A program made the position numbers and the translations under genes. The notes below the pieces were generated by a model, which was not told the DNA's origin, did not search any database, and saw only the letters and a program-made list of their open reading frames with translations. A stretch of DNA of 64,000 nucleotides from Treponema primitia ZAS-2 (lineage in GTDB: Bacteria > Spirochaetota > Spirochaetia > Treponematales > Breznakiellaceae), in assembly GCF_000214375.1 (NCBI RefSeq), contig NC_015578.1:3286001-3350000 (forward strand), read 5' to 3'. This document shows positions 45,955-53,388 of the stretch, piece by piece (positions within the stretch are counted from its first letter, which is position 1; every line of letters starts with the position of its first letter).

Positions 45955-46911
45955 CCTTTGGCCAAAACCCATTTGATACCCTAACGAAATATTAAGAACC
46001 CCAAATCCGGTCCCGTGTGTTTTACCATGATTATCTTGATATTCACGTGGACCGCCATTTGCGAGCAATTCAGTATACATTGTTCCAGGTCCAACTTTAT
46101 AACCGCCTCTCAATCCTACCATAAATACTACATTCTCAAAGCGTATTAGCGGTATCCCTGCTCCAAAAAACAGGTCTATTTCAAACGCAGAAGGCCGTAT
46201 TGTTAATGTTGGCAATACGGAAAAAACTGGCCCTACATACGTATCTCCGTAAATACCCAAGGCAATACCAAATATATCAACAGGTTGAAACTGCGCATAA
46301 AGTGAAAATGCCATATGTAAATCTGAAAAAAAATCAACACCCTCGGGCTGTACAAAAGGTTCAGCATAACCAAGACCAAATCCCGTATAAAGCCATTGAT
46401 ATTTCCAGGCATCCGCAGGGTTTATTCTTCCCAATAATCCGGTCAAGGTGGGATCATACTTTATATTTATTGTTCTGATCCCTATTACCTCGGCGGTTTC
46501 TATAACAATCGCCTGAACTCGCATACGGTACATATCACGGTACTGGCCAATAGAACCGGAAAACAAAATTTGGGCACCCATCATTCGGCCAATACCCTGG
46601 ACGGTTTCATCGCTCACAGATCCACTCATGTTAAAATTCAATTCGGATTGCAACAGTTCCAAACGGCTCCTTTCCACAACCTTTACTCTTTTTGTATTGG
46701 AAAAAGCAACCAACAGCTCCTGAATGATAAAATCAGAAAGCTCTTTATTTTCTGCCTCAAAATTTGTAACCACAATGGTCGATCCTGAGGGTAAGTCTGA
46801 TACGAAAAAATCTACAGCATCCAGAATTGCGTCATCCAGTATCATGGCTTGTTGTGCATAAGCCAAAAAGCCGCAAAACAATAAAATGCACAATAAACTC
46901 AACTTTTTCAT
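45946..46911 (-). CDS. CsgG/LpoB-like lipid-envelope protein with C-terminal beta-barrel
   Basis: 321 residues, signal peptide ending AYAQ. Residues about 25-150 match the CsgG/FlgO-type domain common in treponemes: STIVVTNFEAENKELSDFI, RVKVVERSRLELLQSELNFNMSG, GRMMGAQILFSGSIG. The C-terminal 150 residues alternate as outer-membrane strands and end SLGYQMGFGQRKK. The combination of a periplasmic domain and a small barrel is characteristic of uncharacterised spirochaete proteins. Ribosome site GGGGTGA precedes the start. Confidence 0.75.
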   Translation of the reverse strand: MKKLSLLCILLFCGFLAYAQQAMILDDAILDAVDFFVSDLPSGSTIVVTNFEAENKELSDFIIQELLVAFSNTKRVKVVERSRLELLQSELNFNMSGSVSDETVQGIGRMMGAQILFSGSIGQYRDMYRMRVQAIVIETAEVIGIRTINIKYDPTLTGLLGRINPADAWKYQWLYTGFGLGYAEPFVQPEGVDFFSDLHMAFSLYAQFQPVDIFGIALGIYGDTYVGPVFSVLPTLTIRPSAFEIDLFFGAGIPLIRFENVVFMVGLRGGYKVGPGTMYTELLANGGPREYQDNHGKTHGTGFGVLNISLGYQMGFGQRKK

Positions 46912-46914
46912 TTT

Positions 46915-47079
46915 TCACCCCTTATTCCACATGACTCTATCAAATTCAAGACGAAGCTTTGCTGCGGTCCTGGGTGCTACTTGCAACGAAGTTTCCCGCG
47001 CATCCAAATCGTCACTGATATATTTTACGATACTCTCCAAATCAGTCAGTGCTGATGGTAAATATAAAAGTCTGTATAT
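46915..47079 (-). pseudogene. Remnant of a ParE/RelE-type toxin
   Basis: The frame reads YRLLYLPSALTDLESIVKY then ISDDLDA, the typical first 27 residues of ParE/RelE toxins (strand, two helices), followed by an unrelated basic stretch and a stop at 46915. The first codon after TAA is ATA where ATG/AAA would be expected. The C-terminal catalytic part is missing, so this is inactive. Confidence 0.7.
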
Positions 47080-47087
47080 TTAAGACT

Positions 47088-47237
47088 TCACTTCTTCTGT
47101 TTTTTTTCGGCATCCTTTATAATTTTATCCATGCTGGCCATTACTTCTTCATGGGTGTATCGTTTACTAATGGACTCCGCTTCGATTTCGGCCTCTTTCA
47201 GCTTGAGATAGACTTCTGTTTCATCAGCAGTATAATA
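47088..47237 (-). pseudogene. Remnant of a RelB/DinJ-type antitoxin
   Basis: Open frame starting just after a TAG; it encodes TADETEVYLKLKEAEIEAES and KRYTHEEVMASMDKIIKDAE, like the C-terminal half of RelB/DinJ antitoxins. The DNA-binding N-terminus and start codon are absent. It ends 9 bp before the toxin remnant, the normal antitoxin-toxin order. Confidence 0.65.
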
Positions 47238-47306
47238 CTACATATTGTGCTAAAGTCAAGAACGTGTTTTGCAGAGCTGGCTCTTGTCCCGCAACTTTCC
47301 TCTCCC

Positions 47307-48653
47307 CTATCCCTCCAAATACTGCCGCACCGCCTGCCCCATGGCCGCATAGATCTGCCGCCGCTTTTCATCGTCGTGTTCCAGCAGGGTGAATCGGAAC
47401 CCCGGCAGGTCGCTGGCAAATCCCGAAAGGGGCACCACGCAGATCCCCGTGGAGGCCAGGAGCCAGTACACAAAACGTTTGTCCGGGGCAACATTGGCGG
47501 TCTCTTTGCGGATGTACTCCTCCAGGGAGGGGTCGGCAACCGGCAGGGACCGGGAAACCGGCGATTCCAGGATGCCGTTATCAAAGACCGCGGTGGCATA
47601 GAGGGCGCCCCGGGGCTTTTTGCAGCTTATTCCGGGAATACCCAGAAACGCCTGATAAGCTTCTTCGGCACGGCCTTCGAACATGGCGGCCCGGCGAGCC
47701 AGGTGATCCGGGTAGCGGCTGTCCCCGATAATGGAGGGGATGCAGAGCTGGGGCAGGCTGGTAGAGCAGACCTCCAGGCGCTTGGCGTCCAAGAGGCTTC
47801 TGATGTAGGTGTCAAAGCGATGATCCGAGTGGCGGTTGTAGACTTCCACCCAACCGCAGCGGGCGCCGGGCCAGGGCACTTCCTTGGACAGGGAGCGCAG
47901 GGCCAGGCCGGGGACGCCGTCGATGACCTGGGAAAGGGCGGCGGTTTTGGCGCCCCCGTAGACTATGTTGGCGTAGGTTTCGTCGCAGATGATGAACAGG
48001 CCGTAGGTCCGGGCGATGCGGACAAATTCGCGCAGTATTTCTACGGGGTACACCGCCCCGGTGGGATTGTCCGGGTTGATCAGGAGCAAGCCCGCCACAG
48101 AATCGTTGTACTTTACCTTGAGTTCCACATCCTCCATGTCGGGCATCCAGTCCCGGGCAGGGTCCAACCGGTAGGTGAGGTGCTCGTAGCCGGAATGGGC
48201 GGCCTCTGCAGAGGAAAGGGTAGAATATGCCGGGGAAGGCCCCAGCACCCGGGCTTCCCGGCGGAGGAAACCGAATACCTTGGCTACCGCATCCCCCAGG
48301 CCGTTGAAAAAAAGGATATCCTCAGGCTCTATCTTCACCGGGTCAGGAAAGCCCTCCCCTGCCCCGCTTGAAAGCTTAGGCCGGGTGTTTACCCGGGCGG
48401 CCAAAAATTCCCGGGCTTCCATGGCGCCTTCGGTTTCCGAATAGGCGTAGGACATATCCTCAGCGGCCTTTTCCCGGACTATGTCCTTGATCCAGGGCGC
48501 GATGGGCTCACCTTTCTTTACCGGGTCCCCGATGTTCTCCCATTGAATGGGGCGGCTGGTGTTCCACCGGCTTAAACTGCGGGCAAAGGCGACGATTTCC
48601 CGTATCTCGTATTTGAGCTTTCCCGCTCCGGGGTGAACGATGTCTCTTCTCAT
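47307..48653 (-). CDS. Class I/II PLP-dependent aminotransferase, probably alanine-forming
   Basis: 448-residue cytoplasmic fold-type I aminotransferase. PLP-site features are LLLINPDNPTGAVYP (Asn), FIICDETYANIVYGG (Asp, Tyr) and LRSLSKEVPWPGARCGW with the Schiff-base Lys; the substrate-carboxylate Arg is in LPGFRFTLLE. AAAGGAG with 7-nt spacing precedes the ATG. The amino acid specificity is not evident from motifs, but the leader upstream carries five Ala codons in an attenuator, which points to alanine (or alanine-linked) synthesis. That inference is from regulation, not from the active site. Confidence 0.88.
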   Translation of the reverse strand: MRRDIVHPGAGKLKYEIREIVAFARSLSRWNTSRPIQWENIGDPVKKGEPIAPWIKDIVREKAAEDMSYAYSETEGAMEAREFLAARVNTRPKLSSGAGEGFPDPVKIEPEDILFFNGLGDAVAKVFGFLRREARVLGPSPAYSTLSSAEAAHSGYEHLTYRLDPARDWMPDMEDVELKVKYNDSVAGLLLINPDNPTGAVYPVEILREFVRIARTYGLFIICDETYANIVYGGAKTAALSQVIDGVPGLALRSLSKEVPWPGARCGWVEVYNRHSDHRFDTYIRSLLDAKRLEVCSTSLPQLCIPSIIGDSRYPDHLARRAAMFEGRAEEAYQAFLGIPGISCKKPRGALYATAVFDNGILESPVSRSLPVADPSLEEYIRKETANVAPDKRFVYWLLASTGICVVPLSGFASDLPGFRFTLLEHDDEKRRQIYAAMGQAVRQYLEG

Positions 48654-48729
48654 TTTATACTCCTTTGTTGTTTCAATCGGCTGATTTCCAAGGGGAGTAG
48701 ACCTTTCTTTCAGCCCCGGGGCGGGGCAT

Positions 48730-48865
48730 AAAAAAAGCCGTCATCCTCTGCGGAGGATCACGGCCCGATGTTTAAAAGCAAGGGCTAACCGCGATCCTCC
48801 TGGATAGCGGCTGCTGCTGCGAGACTGTATACAACTGTTTGAAGCTGTAACTTTTTCATTAGCCC
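48730..48865 (-). promoter_or_regulatory. Transcription attenuator with alanine-codon leader peptide
   Basis: Minus-strand order: segment 1 CCGCTATCC (48802-48810, overlapping the last two Ala codons), segment 2 GGAGGATCGCGG (48789-48800), segment 3 CCGTGATCCTCC (48752-48763), segment 4 GAGGATGACGGC (48737-48748), then seven T (48730-48736). Segments 1:2 pair (one mismatch), 2:3 pair fully (one G-U), and 3:4 form a terminator (one mismatch). This is the classical ribosome-controlled attenuator layout. A further helix, GGGCTAA (48859-48865) with TTAGCCC (48782-48788), could close the leader. The aminotransferase starts 77 nt downstream. Confidence 0.8.
48785..48859 (-). CDS. Leader peptide with five consecutive Ala codons
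   Basis: 24 codons, beginning MKKLQLQTVVYSL, then GCA GCA GCA GCC GCT (48806-48820), then six residues and TAG (48785-48787). The Shine-Dalgarno is weak (GTAGGG). Size, codon run and overlap with the alternative hairpins mark it as a regulatory leader rather than a functional protein. If Ala-tRNA(Ala) is scarce, a ribosome stalled here would cover segment 1 and favour the antiterminator. Confidence 0.75.
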   Translation of the reverse strand: MKKLQLQTVVYSLAAAAAIQEDRG

Positions 48866-48889
48866 TACTCTGGCAAAAAAATCAGAATA

Positions 48890-48895
48890 TGTCAA
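48890..48895 (-). promoter_or_regulatory. Candidate -35 element for the attenuator transcript
   Basis: Perfect TTGACA on the minus strand; the hexamer 17 bp downstream is CAGAGT, a poor -10. It would start transcription at or just before the leader peptide, so the true start may be further upstream. Confidence 0.4.
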
Positions 48896-48941
48896 TAGGA
48901 TATAATAGCAATTATCATAAACTGAGACTTACTGAGGGTGC

Positions 48942-49100
48942 AAAAAAATCCCCGGTTTCCGTGGTGGAAACCGGGGAAGGAGCCCCAGGGACGATTCCCC
49001 ACTACCGCCAACGGCGGCATATCCTGTGGCTGGGGTGGTGAACCGGCCCTCAAATCCCTTTTAGTATCACCTGGCTTTTAGAAATCCACAACAAAACCTT
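48942..49100 (-). ncRNA. Candidate structured small RNA ending in an intrinsic terminator
   Basis: On the minus strand a strong hairpin CCCCGGTTTCC / GGAAACCGGGG (48950-48977) is followed by seven T. Upstream are more helices: GCCGCC-GTT-GGCGGT inside CCCCA...TGGGG, and GGTG...CACC. TATAAT (minus; 49107-49112) would be a -10 giving a start near 49100, about 155 nt. No coding frame and no riboswitch family recognised. It could also be a leader or a decayed element. Confidence 0.5.
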
Positions 49101-49127
49101 GGTACTATTATATGGTATCTTGGTACT
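49098..49127. promoter_or_regulatory. Direct repeats CTTGGTACT flanking a promoter
   Basis: CTTGGTACT at 49098-49106 and 49119-49127, exactly 21 bp apart (two helical turns), on either side of the minus-strand TATAAT and just before TTGACG (49135-49140) with TATTTT (49158-49163) for the plus-strand regulator gene. Probable operator for one or both promoters. Confidence 0.5.
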
Positions 49128-49186
49128 TTTTTACTTGACGGAGTAAAAATAGTATATTATTTTAATAATACATAGCAAGCATTAGT

Positions 49187-49861
49187 ATGATACATTCATT
49201 TTTAAATATATTAACCCGGGGTTATGTCCGAAAAAGCCTTGCGGGGCTGGGTCTTATTTTCATGCTGGTCGATCTTTTCCAGGGGGACAGCGTCACCAGC
49301 TTTTTGATACTACCCCTTTTTATTGCCCTGGCCTATAAAAGCGGTATTTTTAAGCCCCGGGGTAAACTCAAAGGTATAGCCCTCATCATCCTGATCCTGG
49401 TCGCCCTGGGCAGCCAGTGCCGATTCGGCTTGGGCTTTCTCTTTAAAAGCCTTATCAGTATCGTCAAGGTTTCATGCATCTCTTTGCTGTGGTACCTGTT
49501 CCTCTTGCCGGAGCTGCAAGGGATGATAAAATCCGGGGAAGAAGAGCTGATTAGCCTTCCCGGGGACCAATTTACCCACCGGGATGTGGAGCTGCTCAAC
49601 CGGGTTCTGAAGGGGGAAAAATACGAGTCCATCGCCACAGAATTCGGCATAGCTCTGAGTACCCTGAAAAACCGCCTGCACCTGCTCTTTGCCCTGATAG
49701 GGGTACAGGACCGGACCAGTTTTCTGTCCAGCTATGCCCGGCATACCCTGGTACTTGAGGGGGGCGCCGGCTGCAATAAGAAGAATTCCACCACGAAGCA
49801 AGTTCCGCAGGAACTTGCCGGACACAAGGAACACAAAGGTAAAAAAGGAGGAAGTGAGTGA
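49187..49861 (+). CDS. Membrane-anchored LuxR-type HTH regulator
   Basis: 224 residues. The first 110 contain three to four hydrophobic segments (GLGLIFMLVDLF, FLILPLFIALAY, GIALIILILVALG, SLISIVKVSCISLLWYLFLL). A cytoplasmic GerE/LuxR-like HTH follows: FTHRDVELLNRVLKGEKYESIATEFGIALSTLKNRLHLLFALIG. There is no receiver domain, so the signal may be sensed in the membrane. The tail is Lys/Gly-rich. It lies upstream of accD-accA in the same direction with a 158-bp spacer, so control of fatty acid synthesis is possible but unproven. Confidence 0.7.
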   Translation: MIHSFLNILTRGYVRKSLAGLGLIFMLVDLFQGDSVTSFLILPLFIALAYKSGIFKPRGKLKGIALIILILVALGSQCRFGLGFLFKSLISIVKVSCISLLWYLFLLPELQGMIKSGEEELISLPGDQFTHRDVELLNRVLKGEKYESIATEFGIALSTLKNRLHLLFALIGVQDRTSFLSSYARHTLVLEGGAGCNKKNSTTKQVPQELAGHKEHKGKKGGSE

Positions 49862-49944
49862 GGCTCCCTCCCCTTCCTGTGGTTATTGAATCTTATTGCC
49901 TCATAACTAAAAATCTAACCCTATTCTTTTTAGGCCCGTTTGCA

Positions 49945-49983
49945 TATAATTGGGCTGGTTCCAAAATCTGCCATTTTGGAACC
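49945..49983 (+). promoter_or_regulatory. Promoter and palindrome upstream of accD
   Basis: TATAAT (49945-49950) with a poor -35, followed 6 bp later by a perfect 10-bp inverted repeat GGTTCCAAAA (49957-49966) / TTTTGGAACC (49974-49983), loop 7 nt. Being at the expected transcription start, it could be an operator or a 5'-UTR hairpin; a terminator of the upstream gene is less likely as no T run follows. Confidence 0.5.
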
Positions 49984-50019
49984 CTCTCATTTACCCCGAT
50001 ATTTTTCCTGGAGGATTAG

Positions 50020-50838
50020 ATGGCTACGAATACGGCGGAAACCGCGCCCGGTCATGTGACCTGTCCCCACTGCGGGACCGTTACGGATACCGAGGCCTTT
50101 ACCAAGGCCCACAGGGTATGCGGCAAATGTAACTACCATACCCGCTTGAACTGGCGGGAACGGCTTGAGTGTACTGCGGACAGCGGGAGCTTTAAGGAAC
50201 TTGATTCCCGCATGGGATCCAAAAACCCCATTGGCTTTCCGGATTATGAAAGCAAAATCAGCGCCCTTCAGAAAAGCTGCGGCACCAATGAAGCGGTGGT
50301 TACCGGGGAATGTACCATTCTCGGCCACCCTGCGGTGCTGGGCATCATGGACAGCTATTTTATGATGGGCTCCATGGGTTCCGTGGTGGGGGAAAAGATC
50401 ACCCGGGCCCTGGAATACGGCACAGCGAAAAAACTGCCGGTGATCATCTTTACCACCTCAGGGGGGGCCCGTATGCAGGAGGGAATTTTTTCCCTGATGC
50501 AGATGGCCAAAACCTCGGGCGCAGTGGCCCGGCACAACGAAGCGGGGCAGCTCTATATTTCGGTGATCACCGACCCCACTACCGGGGGGGTCACCGCGTC
50601 CTTCGCCTCCCTGGGGGACATCATCATCGCTGAGCCCGGGGCCCTCATCGGCTTTGCGGGGAAACGGGTTATCCAGGACACCATAGGACAGAAACTGCCG
50701 GAACGGTTCCAGACCGCAGAATTTGTGCAGGAACACGGATTCACGGACATCATCATCCCCCGGAACGAGATGCGGGAAGTACTGGCCCGCTTTCTCAAGA
50801 TGCATAAAAGTGCATCTTCCCGCAAGGAGGCAGTATAA
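50020..50838 (+). CDS. accD: Acetyl-CoA carboxylase carboxyltransferase subunit beta
   Basis: Transfers the carboxyl group from biotin to acetyl-CoA for fatty acid synthesis, with AccA. The N-terminal zinc finger has Cys15, Cys18, Cys34 and Cys37 (CPHC...CGKC), and the crotonase-like core has [11 protein letters not shown] and [18 protein letters not shown]. 272 residues, near the usual size. CTGGAGG precedes the ATG. Stop and the next start overlap (TAATG), so AccD and AccA are coupled. Confidence 0.97.
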   Translation: MATNTAETAPGHVTCPHCGTVTDTEAFTKAHRVCGKCNYHTRLNWRERLECTADSGSFKELDSRMGSKNPIGFPDYESKISALQKSCGTNEAVVTGECTILGHPAVLGIMDSYFMMGSMGSVVGEKITRALEYGTAKKLPVIIFTTSGGARMQEGIFSLMQMAKTSGAVARHNEAGQLYISVITDPTTGGVTASFASLGDIIIAEPGALIGFAGKRVIQDTIGQKLPERFQTAEFVQEHGFTDIIIPRNEMREVLARFLKMHKSASSRKEAV

Positions 50839-51638
50839 TGGCCCTCACAGTTGTCAAACGGCTTGAACTGCTCCGGGGCCTCGGTCGGCCCACGGTAAAC
50901 GACTATATACCCCTGATCTTCGAGGAATTCACGGAACTCCACGGGGACCGCTATTTCGGGGACGACCCGGCCATCATCAGCGGCCTGGCCTACCTGGGGG
51001 GAAACCCGGTCACCGTGATAGGCCAGGTCCGGGCCCGGGACATCGAGGAATTCAAACGGGTCAACTTTTCCATGCCCCACCCCGAGGGCTACCGCAAAGC
51101 CCTGCGCCTGGTAAAGCAGGCGGAAAAATTCCGCCGCCCGGTGATCACCTTTATTGACACACCGGGAGCCTTCTGCGGCATAGGCGCAGAAGAGCGAGGC
51201 CAGGGCGAGGCCATAGCCCGGAACCTCCAGGAATTTATGGGCGCTAAAACCCCCATCATCGCTGTAGTCCTGGGGGAAGGCGGTTCCGGCGGCGCCCTGG
51301 CCCTGGGGGTTTGCGACGACATTGCCATGCTGGAAAACGCCCTCTACTCGGTCATCTCACCCCGGGGCTTTGCCTCAATACTGTGGAAGGACGGGGAGCG
51401 GGAAAAGGAAGCGGCGGAACTGATGAAGATCACCGCTGAAGAGCTCCATTCCTTCGGGATCTGCGACAAGGTTATTGCCGAACCCGCAGAAGGGGCCCGG
51501 AGCAACATACAACTCACAGCAAAGAATATTTCCGATTACCTGCTGGAAGCGGTGAAGCGCTATTCGGCGCTGGATATCCGGGAGCTGCTGGAAAAGCGGT
51601 ATCAGAAGTTCAGGGCGATTGGGGAGTTCAGCGAATAG
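50838..51638 (+). CDS. accA: Acetyl-CoA carboxylase carboxyltransferase subunit alpha
   Basis: Partner of AccD. Conserved blocks are [45 protein letters not shown] and [17 protein letters not shown]. 266 residues is shorter than E. coli AccA (319) because the N-terminal helical region is reduced. Begins in the overlap with accD. accB and accC are not in the window. Convergent with the acyl-CoA synthetase gene; a small AATAGC/GCTATT hairpin lies at the junction. Confidence 0.96.
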   Translation: MALTVVKRLELLRGLGRPTVNDYIPLIFEEFTELHGDRYFGDDPAIISGLAYLGGNPVTVIGQVRARDIEEFKRVNFSMPHPEGYRKALRLVKQAEKFRRPVITFIDTPGAFCGIGAEERGQGEAIARNLQEFMGAKTPIIAVVLGEGGSGGALALGVCDDIAMLENALYSVISPRGFASILWKDGEREKEAAELMKITAEELHSFGICDKVIAEPAEGARSNIQLTAKNISDYLLEAVKRYSALDIRELLEKRYQKFRAIGEFSE

Positions 51639-51644
51639 CTCTTG

Positions 51645-53387
51645 CTATTTCTTCGGTTCTTCGTAACTTTTATACATAAAGCGGCGTATCTTCTGCTGGG
51701 CGTTCTTTTCAAAGGGCTTCCGGCGGATGGTAAAGTCGCTTATTTTTTTATACCCCGGCAGGGTGCGGTTGACATCTTCGATTTCCTTTTTTATTAGGCC
51801 CCGGAGAAAGGCATCGTCCAATTCCCTGTCCGGGTAATCCTGCTGCAGAGTTTCAAAGTTGGGTACCGTCACGGCGAAGATCTCCTCCCCGCCGTAGTCC
51901 GGCTCCCTGCGGCCCACCACCAGCATCTCTGCGATGGCCCGGGATCCGTCAAAGTGGGTTTCGATTTCCTCGGGGTAGACATTCTTTCCCCCGGAACTGA
52001 CGATAAGGTTCTTCGCCCTGCCGCTGATGTAGATAAAGCCCTGATCGTCTATGAAACCCAGGTCCCCTGTTTTAAGGTACCCGTCGGGGGTGAACATCGC
52101 CGCAGTAGCTTCGGGGTTTTCATAGTAGCCCAGCATGATCGAAGGAGACTTTACGATGATCTCCCCGATACCCTCTTCATTTTTGTCAATAATCTTCACA
52201 TCGGTATACTTAACCGGCAGTCCCACAGAAACATTGTTCTTGTGCCAGGGGGTACTCACGCTGATCAGGGGGCCGTTTTCGCTCATGCCGTAGCCGTGAA
52301 CGATGTTGAATCCCAGGGAGTCAAAGAAGTCCGCAGTTTTGGGGTTCAGGGGGCCGCCCCCGGCAACCATTATCCGTATGGAGCCCAGGCCCGCTTTCTT
52401 GCGGATAAACTTAAAGACCCGCTGGCCAAATTGATAGTTTCCTTTTTTAGCTTTTTCCAGGGCAATTTTCCGCAGGGGGTCCAGGATGGCCCGCAAAATC
52501 CCCGGCAGGGCCTTGTAGCCATGCTCGATCCCCGCCTTGACCTTGTCGTAAAGTAAGGGCACCGCGATAAGAAAAGTGCCGCCGGCGTCCCGTATATCGT
52601 CAATCACCACCTTGCCCACCAGCTTTTCTACGATAATCGTAGCGGCCCCTACGGAAAGGGGGGAGACAAAAGAACAGGTGGTGGGATAGGTATGGTGCAG
52701 GGGCAACACATTGATAAAAATATCCCAGGGGTAGGCCCGCAGGGAACGGATAGCGGCGTTGGCATTGGCGAGGATCGCCTGGTGGCTGAGGGTAACCCCT
52801 TTGGCAAAACCGGTAGTACCCGAGGTAAAGACGATTGACACCGGATCGGTCCCGGCGATTTCTTCCGTTGCAGGAAGTTTCTGTTCACCCGCATCAGTGC
52901 CGAAGGCTTCAAAAAAATTGTCCCCTTCCTGGCTTATACAGACCCTGACCGCTGCAGGAATCCCCCTGGACAGGAGATCCGCCGCATACTCCCGCTTTCG
53001 CCCGGAATAGAAAAAGGCCTTTGCCCCGGTTAGTTTTAGTATATTGGAACATTCATCCTCGGATACGAGGAAGTCGATGGGAACGATAACCAGCCCGGCA
53101 ATGGCCGCCCCCAGCCAAACCGCTATCCACTCGGGGCGGTTTTCCGACCACAGGGCAACCCGGTCCCCTTTGGAAAGCCCCGCAGCCAGGAGCCCCCGGC
53201 CTATGCGGCGGCTTTCTTCAGCAAGCCGCGTAAAGGACCAGCGGGTAAATTCTTTCTGTTTCCCGGACCGATAAAAAATTGCGGTCTTATCTCCCCAGCG
53301 GACCGCCAAATCCCCAAGCCATGCGCTAAAATTGGGATGGGGCATATCCGGCCAATCGGCAATGTAGTCCTTTGGGTTAAGCATCAT
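51645..53387 (-). CDS. AMP-dependent acyl-CoA synthetase (long-chain fatty acid type)
   Basis: 580-residue adenylate-forming enzyme that activates a carboxylic acid, probably a fatty acid, to its CoA ester. AMP-binding motif VFTSGTTGFAKGVTLSH, then GYGMSENGP, GYLKTGDLGFI and the C-terminal KKISDFTIRRKPFEKNAQQKIRR with the catalytic Lys context. Substrate is inferred from overall resemblance to FadD-type enzymes. It starts one base after the diguanylate cyclase gene ends and is close to accDA, consistent with lipid metabolism. Confidence 0.9.
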   Translation of the reverse strand: MMLNPKDYIADWPDMPHPNFSAWLGDLAVRWGDKTAIFYRSGKQKEFTRWSFTRLAEESRRIGRGLLAAGLSKGDRVALWSENRPEWIAVWLGAAIAGLVIVPIDFLVSEDECSNILKLTGAKAFFYSGRKREYAADLLSRGIPAAVRVCISQEGDNFFEAFGTDAGEQKLPATEEIAGTDPVSIVFTSGTTGFAKGVTLSHQAILANANAAIRSLRAYPWDIFINVLPLHHTYPTTCSFVSPLSVGAATIIVEKLVGKVVIDDIRDAGGTFLIAVPLLYDKVKAGIEHGYKALPGILRAILDPLRKIALEKAKKGNYQFGQRVFKFIRKKAGLGSIRIMVAGGGPLNPKTADFFDSLGFNIVHGYGMSENGPLISVSTPWHKNNVSVGLPVKYTDVKIIDKNEEGIGEIIVKSPSIMLGYYENPEATAAMFTPDGYLKTGDLGFIDDQGFIYISGRAKNLIVSSGGKNVYPEEIETHFDGSRAIAEMLVVGRREPDYGGEEIFAVTVPNFETLQQDYPDRELDDAFLRGLIKKEIEDVNRTLPGYKKISDFTIRRKPFEKNAQQKIRRFMYKSYEEPKK

Positions 53388-53388
53388 C

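Noticed and set aside
47049-48371. 440-codon plus-strand open frame
   Set aside because: Antisense to the aminotransferase with its PLP motifs; it also runs through the RelB remnant. No ribosome site.
49021-49070. T-box riboswitch on the plus strand (GGGGTGGTGAACCGG)
   Set aside because: Only a loose match to the AGGGTGGNACCGCG core, with two extra bases and no specifier stem or downstream terminator.
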